Shown here: one piece after another, positions 49,697 through 60,392 of the stretch | How the letters are laid out: every line of letters starts with the position of its first letter | How positions within the stretch are numbered: position 1 is the stretch's first letter | NCBI RefSeq assembly: GCF_016650035.1 | Contig: NZ_JAENWM010000010.1 | Location: forward strand, 1 to 64,000 | Origin: Clostridium sp. | Lineage (GTDB): Bacteria > Bacillota > Clostridia > Clostridiales > Clostridiaceae | Direction: 5' to 3' | DNA: 64,000 nt | The notes under the pieces: model-generated | What the model was told of the DNA's origin: nothing | Database searches by the model: none | The model's input: the letters and a program-made list of their open reading frames with translations, nothing else | Made by a program: the position numbers and the translations under genes

Positions 49697-51223
49697 CTAT
49701 ATTGCCCCCTCATCTACCGAATTTCCTACCATCATCATGCCAATTTTTTCTCTTGAAGTAAGTTTTGCATCGACAATCCCAGTAACTTCTCCATGACAAA
49801 GAACCATAATCTTATCACATAATTGCATTAATACGTCTAGGTCTTCTCCAATGAACAATATAGCTGTACCCTTTTCCTTTTCTTTACTTATAAGATCGTA
49901 AATTGTATAACATGTATTAACATCTAGTCCTCTAACTGCATAAGCCATAATAAGAATTTTCGGATACATGCTAAGTTCTCTTCCAACTAATATTTTTTGA
50001 ATATTTCCACCGGATAAATATTTTATTGGATGATATATGTCTGGTGTTTTAATTTCAAATTGATCCACCATTTTTTTTGCCTTTTCAATCACTGGTTTCC
50101 TATCTATAAATATCCCTTTTTGTTTATGATAATCCTTTAGCAAAAGGTTATCCACCATGCCCATAGATGCAACCAGTCCCATTCCTAATCTATCCTCTGG
50201 TATAAAGCTCATGCTTATACCTTTATTTATAATATCCCTTGGTGATTTTCCAACTAGGTTTTCACCATCAAGTACTATCTCACCACCGAAAATCTTCTGA
50301 ATTCCTGCAATAGCTTCACATAATTCCTTTTGACCACTTCCAGCTATTCCAGCTATTCCAAGAACTTCGCCTTCTCTCAAATAAAAACTAATACTTTTAA
50401 TTACCTCTGCCTTTTCAGCATTTAACACTCTCAAATCCTTTACTGCTAGTACTATTTCTCCTGCCTCTCTATCTACTCTATTTATAGATAAATCTGCTTT
50501 TCGTCCCATCATAAGTTCTGTTAAAAGTTTCGGAGTGGTATTTGATTTTTCCACTGTTTTAACAGCTTCACCTTTTCTTAAAACTGTAATCTTATCACAT
50601 ATTTCCATTACTTCGTCCATTTTATGACTTATAAATATAATTGCGCATCCTTGTTCTTTCATTTTTAACATTATTTTAAATAATTTGTCAATCTCACTAT
50701 CTGTAAACACTGTGGTAGGTTCATCTAACACTAAAATATTAGCACCTCTATAGAGTACCTTAAGTATTTCAAGGTTTTGCCTCTCGCCTACTGCCATATC
50801 GCAAACATATTTATTTATATTCACCTCTAATTGAAACTTTTCACATATATCATTGATCTTTTTTACTTCTAATTTATTATTAAAAAATATGCCACTGCTT
50901 TGGCCTAGTAATATGTTTTGCTTTGCTGTCATTTCCTCTACTAATTTAAAATGTTGATATATCATTCCAACTCCAGCCTTTATAGCATCTTTTGGAGACG
51001 TGAAATGCATATTCTTTCCATGAATAGAAATAGTACCACAATCCGGTGTGTATACTCCAGATAACATATTCATCAGAGTACTTTTACCTGCTCCATTTTC
51101 ACCTAGTAATGCATGGATTTCCCCTCCATGTACAGTTAAATTCATATTTCTATTAGCAATAACTTTTCCGAAGGTTTTACTGATGTTCTCTATAGATACA
51201 TAAGGGATTTTATCCATATTCAT
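49697..51223 (-). CDS. Sugar/nucleoside-type ABC transporter ATP-binding protein (two ABC domains)
   Basis: GENGAGKSTLMNMLSG; ILVLDEPTTVFTDSE; GIAGSGQKELCEAIAGI. Confidence 0.94.
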   Translation of the reverse strand: MNMDKIPYVSIENISKTFGKVIANRNMNLTVHGGEIHALLGENGAGKSTLMNMLSGVYTPDCGTISIHGKNMHFTSPKDAIKAGVGMIYQHFKLVEEMTAKQNILLGQSSGIFFNNKLEVKKINDICEKFQLEVNINKYVCDMAVGERQNLEILKVLYRGANILVLDEPTTVFTDSEIDKLFKIMLKMKEQGCAIIFISHKMDEVMEICDKITVLRKGEAVKTVEKSNTTPKLLTELMMGRKADLSINRVDREAGEIVLAVKDLRVLNAEKAEVIKSISFYLREGEVLGIAGIAGSGQKELCEAIAGIQKIFGGEIVLDGENLVGKSPRDIINKGISMSFIPEDRLGMGLVASMGMVDNLLLKDYHKQKGIFIDRKPVIEKAKKMVDQFEIKTPDIYHPIKYLSGGNIQKILVGRELSMYPKILIMAYAVRGLDVNTCYTIYDLISKEKEKGTAILFIGEDLDVLMQLCDKIMVLCHGEVTGIVDAKLTSREKIGMMMVGNSVDEGAI

Positions 51224-51264
51224 ATTCCCTGCCCTTCATATTTTTTAGTCTTCTGGATACATAA

Positions 51265-51313
51265 AATATGAAATATAGTAAGTATAAATTTCATACTTAC
51301 TATATTTCATATT
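51265..51313 (-). terminator. 21-bp perfect inverted repeat between bmp lipoprotein and ATPase genes (attenuator/RNA processing hairpin)
   Basis: AATATGAAATATAGTAAGTAT (51265-51285)/ATACTTACTATATTTCATATT (51293-51313). Confidence 0.75.
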
Positions 51314-51353
51314 CTTATAGGTTAATAATATATGTTTTGATACTGATATTATT

Positions 51354-52475
51354 CTACTTTGCTATTTGTCCTTCTACTCCCTCAACAAACCAATCCATTT
51401 GTAGCATTTCTGAATCTGTCATCTCTATATCTTTTTCAACTTTAACTTTTCCATCTTGACCCATTAAAGGTCCTACAAATATTTTGTTTTCCCCTGATAA
51501 AATTGCTTCCTCTGCTTTATCTACTGCCGCTTGTGCGCCTTCTGGTGCATTAGCTGTTAATGGTGCAAGTTTAACTATTCCGTCATCTAAACCACCCCAA
51601 TAACTTGATGATTTCCAAGTTCCATCTTGAATAGCTTTTACTTGAGAAACATAATATGGTGTCCAATCCCAAATTGGTGATGTCATATAAGCTTTAGGTG
51701 CTTTAGCTTCCATAATTGTATTGTAGCCAATAGCAAACACCCCTGCTTCTTCAGCAGCTTGTAGTGGACCTGCTGTATCTTGATGTTGAGAAAGTACGTC
51801 TACGCCGTCGGCGATTAGTGCTTTTCCTGCTTCTTTTTCTGTAGCTGGGTCATACCAAGTATTAGTCCATCTTACTTTTACTATTGCTTTTGGATTTACA
51901 GATTGTACTCCTAAAGTAAAGGCATTTATACCTCTTATAACTTCTGGAATTGCGAAAGCTGCTACATATCCTATTGTGTTAGTTTTAGTCTTCATTCCTG
52001 CAACTATACCTGAAAGGTATCTTGCTTGGTACATACGGCCAAAATAGTTTGACATATTTTCTGAACTTTTGTATCCAGATGCATGTAGATATTTAACATC
52101 AGGATGCTTTAATGCTGATGCTTCCATGCCATCCATGAATCCAAAACTTGTTCCTACAATAACGTTAGCTCCTTGATTAATCATATCTTCGCATACGTTT
52201 TCTACTTCTGCTAAATCTTCTTTTACTGATTCTCTAAGCATTGTTGTTACACCTAATTCTGTTTCTAGTTCTTTTCTAGATACGTCATGAGCGTAAGTCC
52301 ATCCCTCGTCACCTACAGGTCCTACATATAGAAACCCAATGGATAATGGTTTATCTTCAGTAACAGGTGTTTCGGTTGCTGGTGTTTCCGTTTTTGAATC
52401 ACTAGAACAGCCTACCAACACTAAAGACATAACTAGTGTAAGTGAAATAAATAAACTTCCTAATTTTTTTTTCAT
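51354..52475 (-). CDS. BMP family (BmpA/Med) substrate-binding lipoprotein
   Basis: Lipobox LVLVGCSS; IGFLYVGPVGDEGWTYAHD. Confidence 0.93.
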   Translation of the reverse strand: MKKKLGSLFISLTLVMSLVLVGCSSDSKTETPATETPVTEDKPLSIGFLYVGPVGDEGWTYAHDVSRKELETELGVTTMLRESVKEDLAEVENVCEDMINQGANVIVGTSFGFMDGMEASALKHPDVKYLHASGYKSSENMSNYFGRMYQARYLSGIVAGMKTKTNTIGYVAAFAIPEVIRGINAFTLGVQSVNPKAIVKVRWTNTWYDPATEKEAGKALIADGVDVLSQHQDTAGPLQAAEEAGVFAIGYNTIMEAKAPKAYMTSPIWDWTPYYVSQVKAIQDGTWKSSSYWGGLDDGIVKLAPLTANAPEGAQAAVDKAEEAILSGENKIFVGPLMGQDGKVKVEKDIEMTDSEMLQMDWFVEGVEGQIAK

Positions 52476-52983
52476 TAATAATTCCCCCTCTAATCAATTC
52501 GATTGTTAATAATACTTACTAGATTTTATTATATCTAAAGTTTCGCCTAAACACCCTCCTTTTCAATTAAAGTTCCTCCATTTTAAAATTATTTTTCGAT
52601 TTTCACCTTTTAGTAATGTTACATCATTTCTCATATAAAATCAATCTATTTTTGTGAATAATCATACAATTGCGAGTTTTGATTTTTCAATATTGAAGTT
52701 ATTCATTTTGAAAAGGCATCCTGGTTTTTAAATTTCCAATTATAAACCCAATTGAAAGCAAGAAATCGAAACAAAGCTAAAAAGCCTATCCCTTAGATTC
52801 CTCTATGAAATAAACTTTCGATGTTGCATTTATTTAATTATTCAATATGTGTCCTTATTATTAAGATATGAAGCAAGTTAATATTGGTGATATAAGCATA
52901 TAAAAGGAAGGAATGTATTAATATTTTTTATTAGTTATGGTATCATTAATATATAAGTTTTGTATTAAATAATAATCAAATAA

Positions 52984-53865
52984 ATGGGAAATGAAATCTT
53001 GATAAATGATAACTTAAAAGCAGCAAGTATGGAATTTCAAAAGTCAGTTATTGAACTTATAAAGATGAGGACATCAAGCAGATCATTTAATCAAAAAAAT
53101 ATTGATAGTATAACCCTTAAAAAACTAAAGGATTATATTACAAAAATCAATGAAGAAACAAAATTAAGGGTTAGGTTTATATTTATACAAAGTAATGATA
53201 ATGATGGTGGAAAAGCGAAAAAATTAGGGACATATGGTATTATATCACGTGCTAATTCATATATTATTGGAATATTAGATAAAGAAGAAAAAGATGCACT
53301 TGAATTTGGGTATTTATTCGAAAAAATTGTGCTTTTCGCAACGGATTTGGGACTTCAAACATGTTGGCTGGGTGGAACTTTTAATAAGAGTAATTTTGAA
53401 CAAAATATGAGTTTACTTGATAATGAATTCATACCCATTGTTTCTCCTGTAGGAATAAAAAAAGAAAAGCCTAGAGTTTTTGAATCGGATATGAGAGCAA
53501 TTATTGGTGCTAATAAACGAAAGCCGTGGAGTGAATTGTTTTTTGAAGCAGATGGTTTAGTGCCAATTAATGAAGACAGCGAGGGGGAATATGCTGTTCC
53601 TTTAGAGATGGTAAGACTTGGACCTTCTGCTTCAAACAAACAACCTTGGAGAATTATAAAGGATAAGGATGCGTATCACTTTTTCCTTTCCAGAACAAAA
53701 GGATATGGAGTAACTGGTTACGAGATGCAAAAAAACGACATTGGAATAGCCAAATGCCACTTTGAGTTATCTGCAAATGAACTTGGGTTAAAAGGCAAGT
53801 GGCAAGAAGTGAAAAATATAAATATACCAAATGAATGGGAATACATTTGTACTTGGTCTAAATAA
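52984..53865 (+). CDS. Nitroreductase family protein, paralog 2
   Basis: Nearly identical protein to 44002-44841; likely internal ATG at 53029. Confidence 0.88.
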   Translation: MGNEILINDNLKAASMEFQKSVIELIKMRTSSRSFNQKNIDSITLKKLKDYITKINEETKLRVRFIFIQSNDNDGGKAKKLGTYGIISRANSYIIGILDKEEKDALEFGYLFEKIVLFATDLGLQTCWLGGTFNKSNFEQNMSLLDNEFIPIVSPVGIKKEKPRVFESDMRAIIGANKRKPWSELFFEADGLVPINEDSEGEYAVPLEMVRLGPSASNKQPWRIIKDKDAYHFFLSRTKGYGVTGYEMQKNDIGIAKCHFELSANELGLKGKWQEVKNINIPNEWEYICTWSK

Positions 53866-53885
53866 TATTTTAACTAAATTATACT

Positions 53886-54461
53886 ATGGGGTTATTATAT
53901 GAATGTGATAATCAGTCTTTTATTGCAAAAGCTCCTTTAGTGCTTATATTCCTTGCAGATTATCAAAGATGGTATGATGCTTTTGAATTAGAGAATTGCA
54001 ATCCAAGAACACCAGGGGAGGGTGACATCCTTCTTGCCTGTGCTGATGCAATAATAGCTGCTCAAAACACAGTAGTAGCTGCGGAATCTTTAGGAATTGG
54101 TTCATGTTACATTGGTGATATCATTGAGAATTGTGAAACTATTAGAGCGTTATTAGATCTTCCGGATTATGTGGTGCCTGCTGCTATGGTGGTTTATGGT
54201 TATCCCGTTCAGGCTCAAAAGAATAGGAAAAAACCTGTGCGTTTTGAAGAGAAGTATATTGTATATGAAAATAAATATCGAAGACTAACTAAGGAAGAGC
54301 ATATAGAAATGCAAAGCATAAGAAATGAGAAGGCAGAAATTCCAAATAGAGATATCAGCGAAGATATTAAAGCTTTATGCAACCGTAAGTATATGTCTGA
54401 TTTCTCACTAGAAATGAATAGATCAGCATCTGAATATCTTAGGAAGTTTAGAGAAGAGTAA
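53886..54461 (+). pseudogene. Nitroreductase family protein, N-terminally deleted paralog
   Basis: Same protein as 60393-61145 but lacking about 60 N-terminal residues (MGLLYECDNQSFIAKAP...). Confidence 0.8.
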
Positions 54462-54504
54462 TATATTTAAATATAACACTGAGAATAAAGGGAGATGGGT
54501 TAAA

Positions 54505-55497
54505 ATGAAGACAATACGATGGGGAATCATTGGATGTGGTAACGTTACCGAGGTTAAGAGTGGACCTGGATTTCAAAAATCAAAACATTCACAATTAGTA
54601 GCTGTAATGCGCCGTAATGGAGAGCTTGCTAAGGATTATGCACTGCGTCACAATGTACCTAAGTGGTATGATAATGCTGAAGAATTGATAAATGACCCTG
54701 ATGTGGATGCAGTTTACATAGCTACGCCCCCTGCATTTCATAAGGAGTATACAATTAAATGTGCACAAGCAGGAAAGCCGGTCTATGTTGAAAAGCCAAT
54801 GGCACTTAATTTTGAGGAATGTAATGCAATGATACAGGCCTGTGAGAATGCCGGAGTACCATTATTTGTTGCATATTACAGAAGGGCTTTGGACCGCTTC
54901 AACAAGGTTAAGGAACTAGTTGATTCCGGACAAATTGGAGAAATTCGATTTGTTTCAATTACATTGTATAGGACACCTATCCAAGTTGACTCGAATTCTG
55001 GCAAAATGCCATGGAGAGTTAACCCTGAAATTTCAGGCGGAGGGGAATTTCACGATCTTGCTTCACATACCCTGGATGTTTTAGATTATATTTTGGGACC
55101 CATCGAGGAAGCAACTGGTTATGCGGACAATCAAGCTAAATTGTATGAGGCAGAAGATATTGTTACAGCGTCATTGTCATTCGCTTCAGGAGTCAAGGGG
55201 GTAGGGGTATGGAGCTTTACAAGCTTTTCTGACTATGATATGAATGAGATTGTGGGAAGTAAAGGAAAAGTATCATTTTCAACTTTTGGAGAAGAGCCGA
55301 TTTTACTGACAACAATGGAGGGTATTACGGAAGTAGACATCAAAAAACCATTGCATATTCAACAGCAATTGATACAAAGTGTCGTAAATGACCTTAATGG
55401 CTTGGAAGTAAGCCCAAGTAAAGGGATTAGTGCCGCAAGAACCAATTGGGTTATGGATGAAATTTTAAAAAATTATAGAGTTAGCAGCAAAGATTGA
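54505..55497 (+). CDS. Gfo/Idh/MocA family oxidoreductase
   Basis: RWGIIGCGNVTEVKSGPGF; VYIATPPAFHKEY; KPVYVEKPMALNFEEC. Confidence 0.94.
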   Translation: MKTIRWGIIGCGNVTEVKSGPGFQKSKHSQLVAVMRRNGELAKDYALRHNVPKWYDNAEELINDPDVDAVYIATPPAFHKEYTIKCAQAGKPVYVEKPMALNFEECNAMIQACENAGVPLFVAYYRRALDRFNKVKELVDSGQIGEIRFVSITLYRTPIQVDSNSGKMPWRVNPEISGGGEFHDLASHTLDVLDYILGPIEEATGYADNQAKLYEAEDIVTASLSFASGVKGVGVWSFTSFSDYDMNEIVGSKGKVSFSTFGEEPILLTTMEGITEVDIKKPLHIQQQLIQSVVNDLNGLEVSPSKGISAARTNWVMDEILKNYRVSSKD

Positions 55498-55529
55498 AAG
55501 ATATAGACATTAAGCTTAATGAAGAAAAA

Positions 55530-55560
55530 GGTATAGCAAAATTTTGCTATACCTTTTTTC
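55530..55560. terminator. Bidirectional terminator
   Basis: GGTATAGCAAAA/TTTTGCTATACC; same core stem as 21037-21058. Confidence 0.85.
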
Positions 55561-56965
55561 TATATAATCTTAAAAAGGTTAAAATCGCCCCAATCATGCA
55601 AATAGCAGCTGCAGTTATATATACAGTTTTCATGCCGTAAATAAATGCATCATTACGTCCTACTACATAATCAGTTACATGATGACCAATTTTATAACTC
55701 ATCCTGTTATACAACAGGGTAGTAGATAAAGCTATTCCACATACCATTCCTAAGTTTCTTACGAGTCCATTTATACTTCCTGCAACGCCTAGCTTGTCCC
55801 TTGGTACTGTGGACATTATAAGGGAATTATTAGGAGATTGAAATAAACCATTACCTATAGACATAGCTGCTATAAAAAATATCATACTTATTACTGAAGA
55901 CTTCTCATTTAAAGTTGACATTAATAGTAGCCCAAAACTTGTAAACACAAGCCCTATAAATGTTAGAATTTCAGAACCTATTTTATCAGACAAATGTCCA
56001 CTAATTGGTGACACTATAGACAAAATTAAGGGAAAAATCATAAGTATTAATCCTGTGAATGCAGGTGAAAACTTCATCACATTCTGAAGGTAAAAAGGTT
56101 GAATAATAATAGAACAAAATATAGCTAAAAATGATATAAATCCACAAAATATGCTGAGTGAAAATAATTTGTTTTCAAAAATTTGTAGTTGCAATAATGG
56201 ATTTTCAATCCTTTTTTCTACTACAATAAATAAAGCAAAGGAAATAATAGATATTAAAAAGCCAAGTAAAATTATTGGCTGGGTAAAACCAACCTGCTGT
56301 CCTTTACCTAGAGCTGCAAATAAAGGAACTATAGCAAACATAAAAAGTAATGCTCCGACTCCGTCCATTTTTCCCTCTACTTTCTTGTGTCCTTTAGGAA
56401 GTAACTTAAAAGCATAAAATAAAGTTATTATACCTATTGGTATATTTATTAAAAATATGTATTTCCAACTGATGGTGTCTACTATAAATCCTCCTAATGC
56501 TGGTCCTACCAAGGCGCCTAGAGCCACGAAGGTTCCTGTAATTCCTAGCGCTTTACCTCTTTCATTTGCTGGAAATGTTTCTGTGATAATTCCCTGACTG
56601 TTTGCCATAACAGCTGCAGCGCCTATTGCTTGTATTACTCTAGCTAAAATCAAACTTGAAAATGAGTTTGTTATTCCACAAAACAAAGAACCTAGCGTAA
56701 ATAAAGCTAATCCAAATTTAAATATCTTTGTCTTACCGACCATATCCCCAAGTCTTCCAAAAATCAATATAGTTGCCGAAATTATAATTAAATAACTTGT
56801 CACTACCAATTGAATACCACCTGATGTTACATTCAAAGATTTAGCCATTACAGGTAATGCCACGTTTACAATGCTACTATCTAGGGTAGCCATAAAAGTT
56901 ACCATTACTACTATAAATAAAACTACCCATCTACTATTATTACTACTATTATTTGATGAATCCAT
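55547..56965 (-). CDS. DHA2/EmrB-QacA family MFS multidrug transporter
   Basis: VTFMATLDSSIVNVALPVMAKSLN; about 14 hydrophobic segments. Confidence 0.92.
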   Translation of the reverse strand: MDSSNNSSNNSRWVVLFIVVMVTFMATLDSSIVNVALPVMAKSLNVTSGGIQLVVTSYLIIISATILIFGRLGDMVGKTKIFKFGLALFTLGSLFCGITNSFSSLILARVIQAIGAAAVMANSQGIITETFPANERGKALGITGTFVALGALVGPALGGFIVDTISWKYIFLINIPIGIITLFYAFKLLPKGHKKVEGKMDGVGALLFMFAIVPLFAALGKGQQVGFTQPIILLGFLISIISFALFIVVEKRIENPLLQLQIFENKLFSLSIFCGFISFLAIFCSIIIQPFYLQNVMKFSPAFTGLILMIFPLILSIVSPISGHLSDKIGSEILTFIGLVFTSFGLLLMSTLNEKSSVISMIFFIAAMSIGNGLFQSPNNSLIMSTVPRDKLGVAGSINGLVRNLGMVCGIALSTTLLYNRMSYKIGHHVTDYVVGRNDAFIYGMKTVYITAAAICMIGAILTFLRLYRKKV

Positions 56966-57057
56966 ATATGTTCTCCTTTTATATTTATTCTTGTAATTGG
57001 TCTTGTACCATTTTTTTCGTTTCGCAATATTATATCATAAGCAAATTCACTTCGCTA

Positions 57058-57103
57058 ATAAAATAAGCCATAAGTAATGTAAATAGAGGTTCTCCAAGTA
57101 ATA
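57058..57103. repeat. 46-bp duplicated fragment of the EamA transporter gene
   Basis: ATAAAATAAGCCATAAGTAATGTAAATAGAGGTTCTCCAAGTAATA identical to 38916-38961. Confidence 0.9.
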
Positions 57104-57210
57104 GGAGATTTTACAGGCGATGGTGTGGCAAAATAATATAAAAACCGACTATCTATTAAAGAAAGTCGGCAAGTTAATAACAAGTTATTAATAAAGGGAG
57201 ATTATGAACT

Positions 57211-59586
57211 TCATTTTTCTTCTAAAATGATTTTATTATATTTTTGTAATTTTGCTATTATACGCTCCTTAATAGTATCCATGATGGAAGTACTCACATT
57301 TTTATGAAAGTCGAAATCGTACAGAATATCGATGCAATCTTCTAAAGTTTTAACTGCGTAAATGTGAAACAAGTTATTGTCAATGGCATCTAATATTTTT
57401 ATGTTTAATATTAAATCATTAACATTACTATAGGGAATGATTACTCCGTGAGTTCCATCTAAACCATATAAATTGCATATGTCAAAGAAACCTTCAATCT
57501 TTTCATTTACACCACCAATAGGTTGAATTTCACCCTTTTGATTTATAGAACCTGTAATTGCAAGACTTTGTTTTATTTTGAAATCAGAAAGACTGGACAA
57601 TAATGCAATAAGTTCAGCACCAGAGGCACTATCTCCTTCAATTCCAGAATATAATTGTTCAAATACAATACTGGCATTGAATGAAAGTGGAATAGTTTGT
57701 CCTAATAATTCTCCCACAAAACCAGATAGAATGAGAATTCCTTTACTATGAATACTACCGCTCATATTTGCTTCTCTTTCAATATTAATAATACCTTTTT
57801 TGCCAGCATAGGTGGCTACGGTAATTTTGTGTTGTTGTCCAACGGTACAATCTCCTGTATCTATTACAGATAAGCCATTAATTTGACCTACTCTAGTGCC
57901 TTTTAAATCAACTATATATATCCTGTTTTTATACATTTCCAAGATTTTTTTCTTATAAAGATTGTGCATATTTTGGAATTCTTCAATGGAATCTAAAATA
58001 TGAGATTCATCTATCAAATTAATTCCTTGCTTTCGCGCTAGCACTGAGGCTAAATCTATAATTTCAAGAACTTTGTTCATTGAAGCAGTTAAATAGGCTC
58101 TATTTTCAGCTAATCTAGTTGCATAACGTAAAATCTCAATAACTCCATTTCTTGTAATGTGTAGAAGAGAATTTTCAGTAATATAGTGAGCTAGGAAACC
58201 TAATATCTTTTGTAAGTTTTCTTTTTCATTTTCTATTTGATGGTCAAACTCAGCTTTGATTCTAAATAATTCGTTAAAATCGTCATCGTTGTTTAAAATA
58301 GAATAAGACATATTTGTTCCAATAAGGATAATTTTAACTTGCAAAGGAATATCCTCAGGACTTAAGTTAATGATAGGATATAATTCTAAATTAGATTTAG
58401 CATTTTCTACTATAATGGAATCAGATTTTAAACATCTTTTTAATACTTTCCAAGAAATAGGATTAGAAAAAAACTGCTTAGCATCCATAATTAGAAAACC
58501 ACCATTTGCAAGATGTAAGCTCCCTGAGCGGATCATAGTAAAATCGGTAACGATACTACCTAAATCATTTTTATATTCTATCTTACCAAATATATTATTA
58601 TACTCAGGAGAAGCTTCTAAAATAACAGGAGCACCTTTTCCTTTTCTATTGGTTACAAGTACATTTACTTCATATCTTTTAAAGAAATTTTTGTCTGGAA
58701 TTTTATTGATCTGTTTATCTTCATCTTCATCCATATAATTTAAAAACATATATATATTTTCCAAAAGATCCAATCGAAGTAGATTTAAAAAATGATCTAC
58801 TTTATCATTAGGACCATATTTATTCTTAAGCATATTGATTTTATTATCTATGAGACTTGCTGTAACAGCATCCTCTAGAGCTTTTAATTCAGTATCAAAT
58901 TCTTTGCTTGAAGCTTGCATCTTATTTAGTACTTCATAGGAAACTAATTTAAGTTTATTTAAACCCTCATTTAGGATGTCTTTTTCTGATTCGGAAAGTT
59001 TGTTGTAGACTTCTGAATCCATATCTTTACCATCTATTAAGGGAATGAAAACAAAATTTTCCTCTGGATTTGTTTCAACTCTAAAATGTAATGGCACAGC
59101 AGTATCATACAACTCCTTAGAAAAATGAATGCTAAGCTTTTCATATTTTTCAATAATATTAGCCTTCCGTTGTTCATAACTTTTATCATTAAAAAGGGTA
59201 GGTGATTCTTTGAAAATGGAAGCAATAAATTCCTCAAACTCTTTCTTAAATTCAGTTGCGGTTTCTGTTAAAAGAGGAATCGCTAAAGGTTTGATTTCTT
59301 CTTCAAAATTATAGACATAACACCAATCTCTAGGAGCTGGAAGGTCTTTTGCATATTCTTCTACTTTTTTTATGATATAGCTTGTCTTGCCAGTACCACT
59401 TTCACCAGAAACAAAAATATTATATCCTTTCTTATCCATTGCTAGTCCTATATTTATGGATTTAATAGCTTGTTTTTGACCTATAATATTTTCATAAGGC
59501 AGAATTTCCATGGTAGTTGAGAACATAGGAAGGTTATCAAAAGATAACTGTAGGTCTTTTCTTTTTAATTGTATATAACTTGTCAC
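57211..59586 (-). CDS. Lon-like AAA ATPase/S16 protease
   Basis: GESGTGKTSYI; catalytic Ser EGDSASGAELIALLS and Lys GGVNEKIEGFFD. Confidence 0.92.
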   Translation of the reverse strand: MTSYIQLKRKDLQLSFDNLPMFSTTMEILPYENIIGQKQAIKSINIGLAMDKKGYNIFVSGESGTGKTSYIIKKVEEYAKDLPAPRDWCYVYNFEEEIKPLAIPLLTETATEFKKEFEEFIASIFKESPTLFNDKSYEQRKANIIEKYEKLSIHFSKELYDTAVPLHFRVETNPEENFVFIPLIDGKDMDSEVYNKLSESEKDILNEGLNKLKLVSYEVLNKMQASSKEFDTELKALEDAVTASLIDNKINMLKNKYGPNDKVDHFLNLLRLDLLENIYMFLNYMDEDEDKQINKIPDKNFFKRYEVNVLVTNRKGKGAPVILEASPEYNNIFGKIEYKNDLGSIVTDFTMIRSGSLHLANGGFLIMDAKQFFSNPISWKVLKRCLKSDSIIVENAKSNLELYPIINLSPEDIPLQVKIILIGTNMSYSILNNDDDFNELFRIKAEFDHQIENEKENLQKILGFLAHYITENSLLHITRNGVIEILRYATRLAENRAYLTASMNKVLEIIDLASVLARKQGINLIDESHILDSIEEFQNMHNLYKKKILEMYKNRIYIVDLKGTRVGQINGLSVIDTGDCTVGQQHKITVATYAGKKGIINIEREANMSGSIHSKGILILSGFVGELLGQTIPLSFNASIVFEQLYSGIEGDSASGAELIALLSSLSDFKIKQSLAITGSINQKGEIQPIGGVNEKIEGFFDICNLYGLDGTHGVIIPYSNVNDLILNIKILDAIDNNLFHIYAVKTLEDCIDILYDFDFHKNVSTSIMDTIKERIIAKLQKYNKIILEEK

Positions 59587-59827
59587 TATAACACCTCCTA
59601 AATTTATGTTGGATAAAGTAAAAAATAGAAAAATTCAGAATATTTAAATTAATTATATCATAATTTGTCGATAATTCAACTGATACTATAGTGCCAAGTT
59701 GTCTATTAGGGTAGAATAAAGCGAGGCAAGTATAAAATATATGTTGATTTCCATATAAGCACGTGTTACAATCACCTGAGATATTAGCAATAAAAACAAT
59801 ACGAAAATTTAAATGATTTATATAGTT

Positions 59828-59914
59828 TTCTAGGGTTCCGCAGTTTATGACTGGACTGGTCCAAGAGAGGACGCACAGTTAATGTGTACACGGAAGGATA
59901 AAAGCCTGGGAGAT
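59828..59914 (+). ncRNA. Guanidine-I riboswitch (ykkC RNA)
   Basis: CTAGGGTTCCG ... GACTGGTCCAAGAG ... ACACGGAAGGATAAAAGCCTGGGAGA matches the conserved ykkC core. Confidence 0.93.
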
Positions 59915-59945
59915 ATTTTAAATAATATTTCTTTGGCTTTTTTTT
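59901..59945 (+). terminator. Riboswitch expression-platform terminator
   Basis: AAGCC...AGATATT/AATATTTCT...GGCTTTTTTTT overlapping the 3' end of the aptamer. Confidence 0.85.
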
Positions 59946-60030
59946 ATTGAAATCTTGCCATAAATATTATTATTAGTTAAATGATTACTATTAGTTAAAC
60001 GATTATAAAAATACATGAAACTCGGAGGTA

Positions 60031-60357
60031 ATGAATATGGAATGGTTATATTTAGTAGTAGCAGGGGTTTTTGAGGTGGAATGGGCAATTGGATTAAAAT
60101 ATTCAAAAGGGTTTACAAAACTAATGCCTAGTTTATTTACTATAGTAGGGATGGTAGCAAGTTTCTATTTTTTATCATTATCTTTAAAAAAACTTCCACT
60201 AGGAACTGCATATGCAATTTGGACAGGCATAGGAACTGTTGGGACTGTAATTTTAGGTGCTGTTTTGTTTAAGGAATCATTTGATATTATGCGTGTAATT
60301 TGTATTGCATTGATAGTTAGTGGAATTGTTGGGTTAAAATTAATACCAATACATTAA
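60031..60357 (+). CDS. gdx: SMR family transporter, probable guanidinium exporter
   Basis: MEWLYLVVAGVFEVEWAIGLKYSKGF; GTAYAIWTGIGTVGTVILGAVLFKESFD; directly downstream of guanidine-I riboswitch. Confidence 0.92.
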   Translation: MNMEWLYLVVAGVFEVEWAIGLKYSKGFTKLMPSLFTIVGMVASFYFLSLSLKKLPLGTAYAIWTGIGTVGTVILGAVLFKESFDIMRVICIALIVSGIVGLKLIPIH

Positions 60358-60392
60358 GCTGAAAGATTGAGATTATACTAGGGGGTTATTAT

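Noticed and set aside
57113-57140. GGCGATGGTGT resembling the fluoride (crcB) riboswitch start
   Set aside because: The rest of the aptamer is absent, and the sequence reads as a short coding remnant GDFTGDGVAK*
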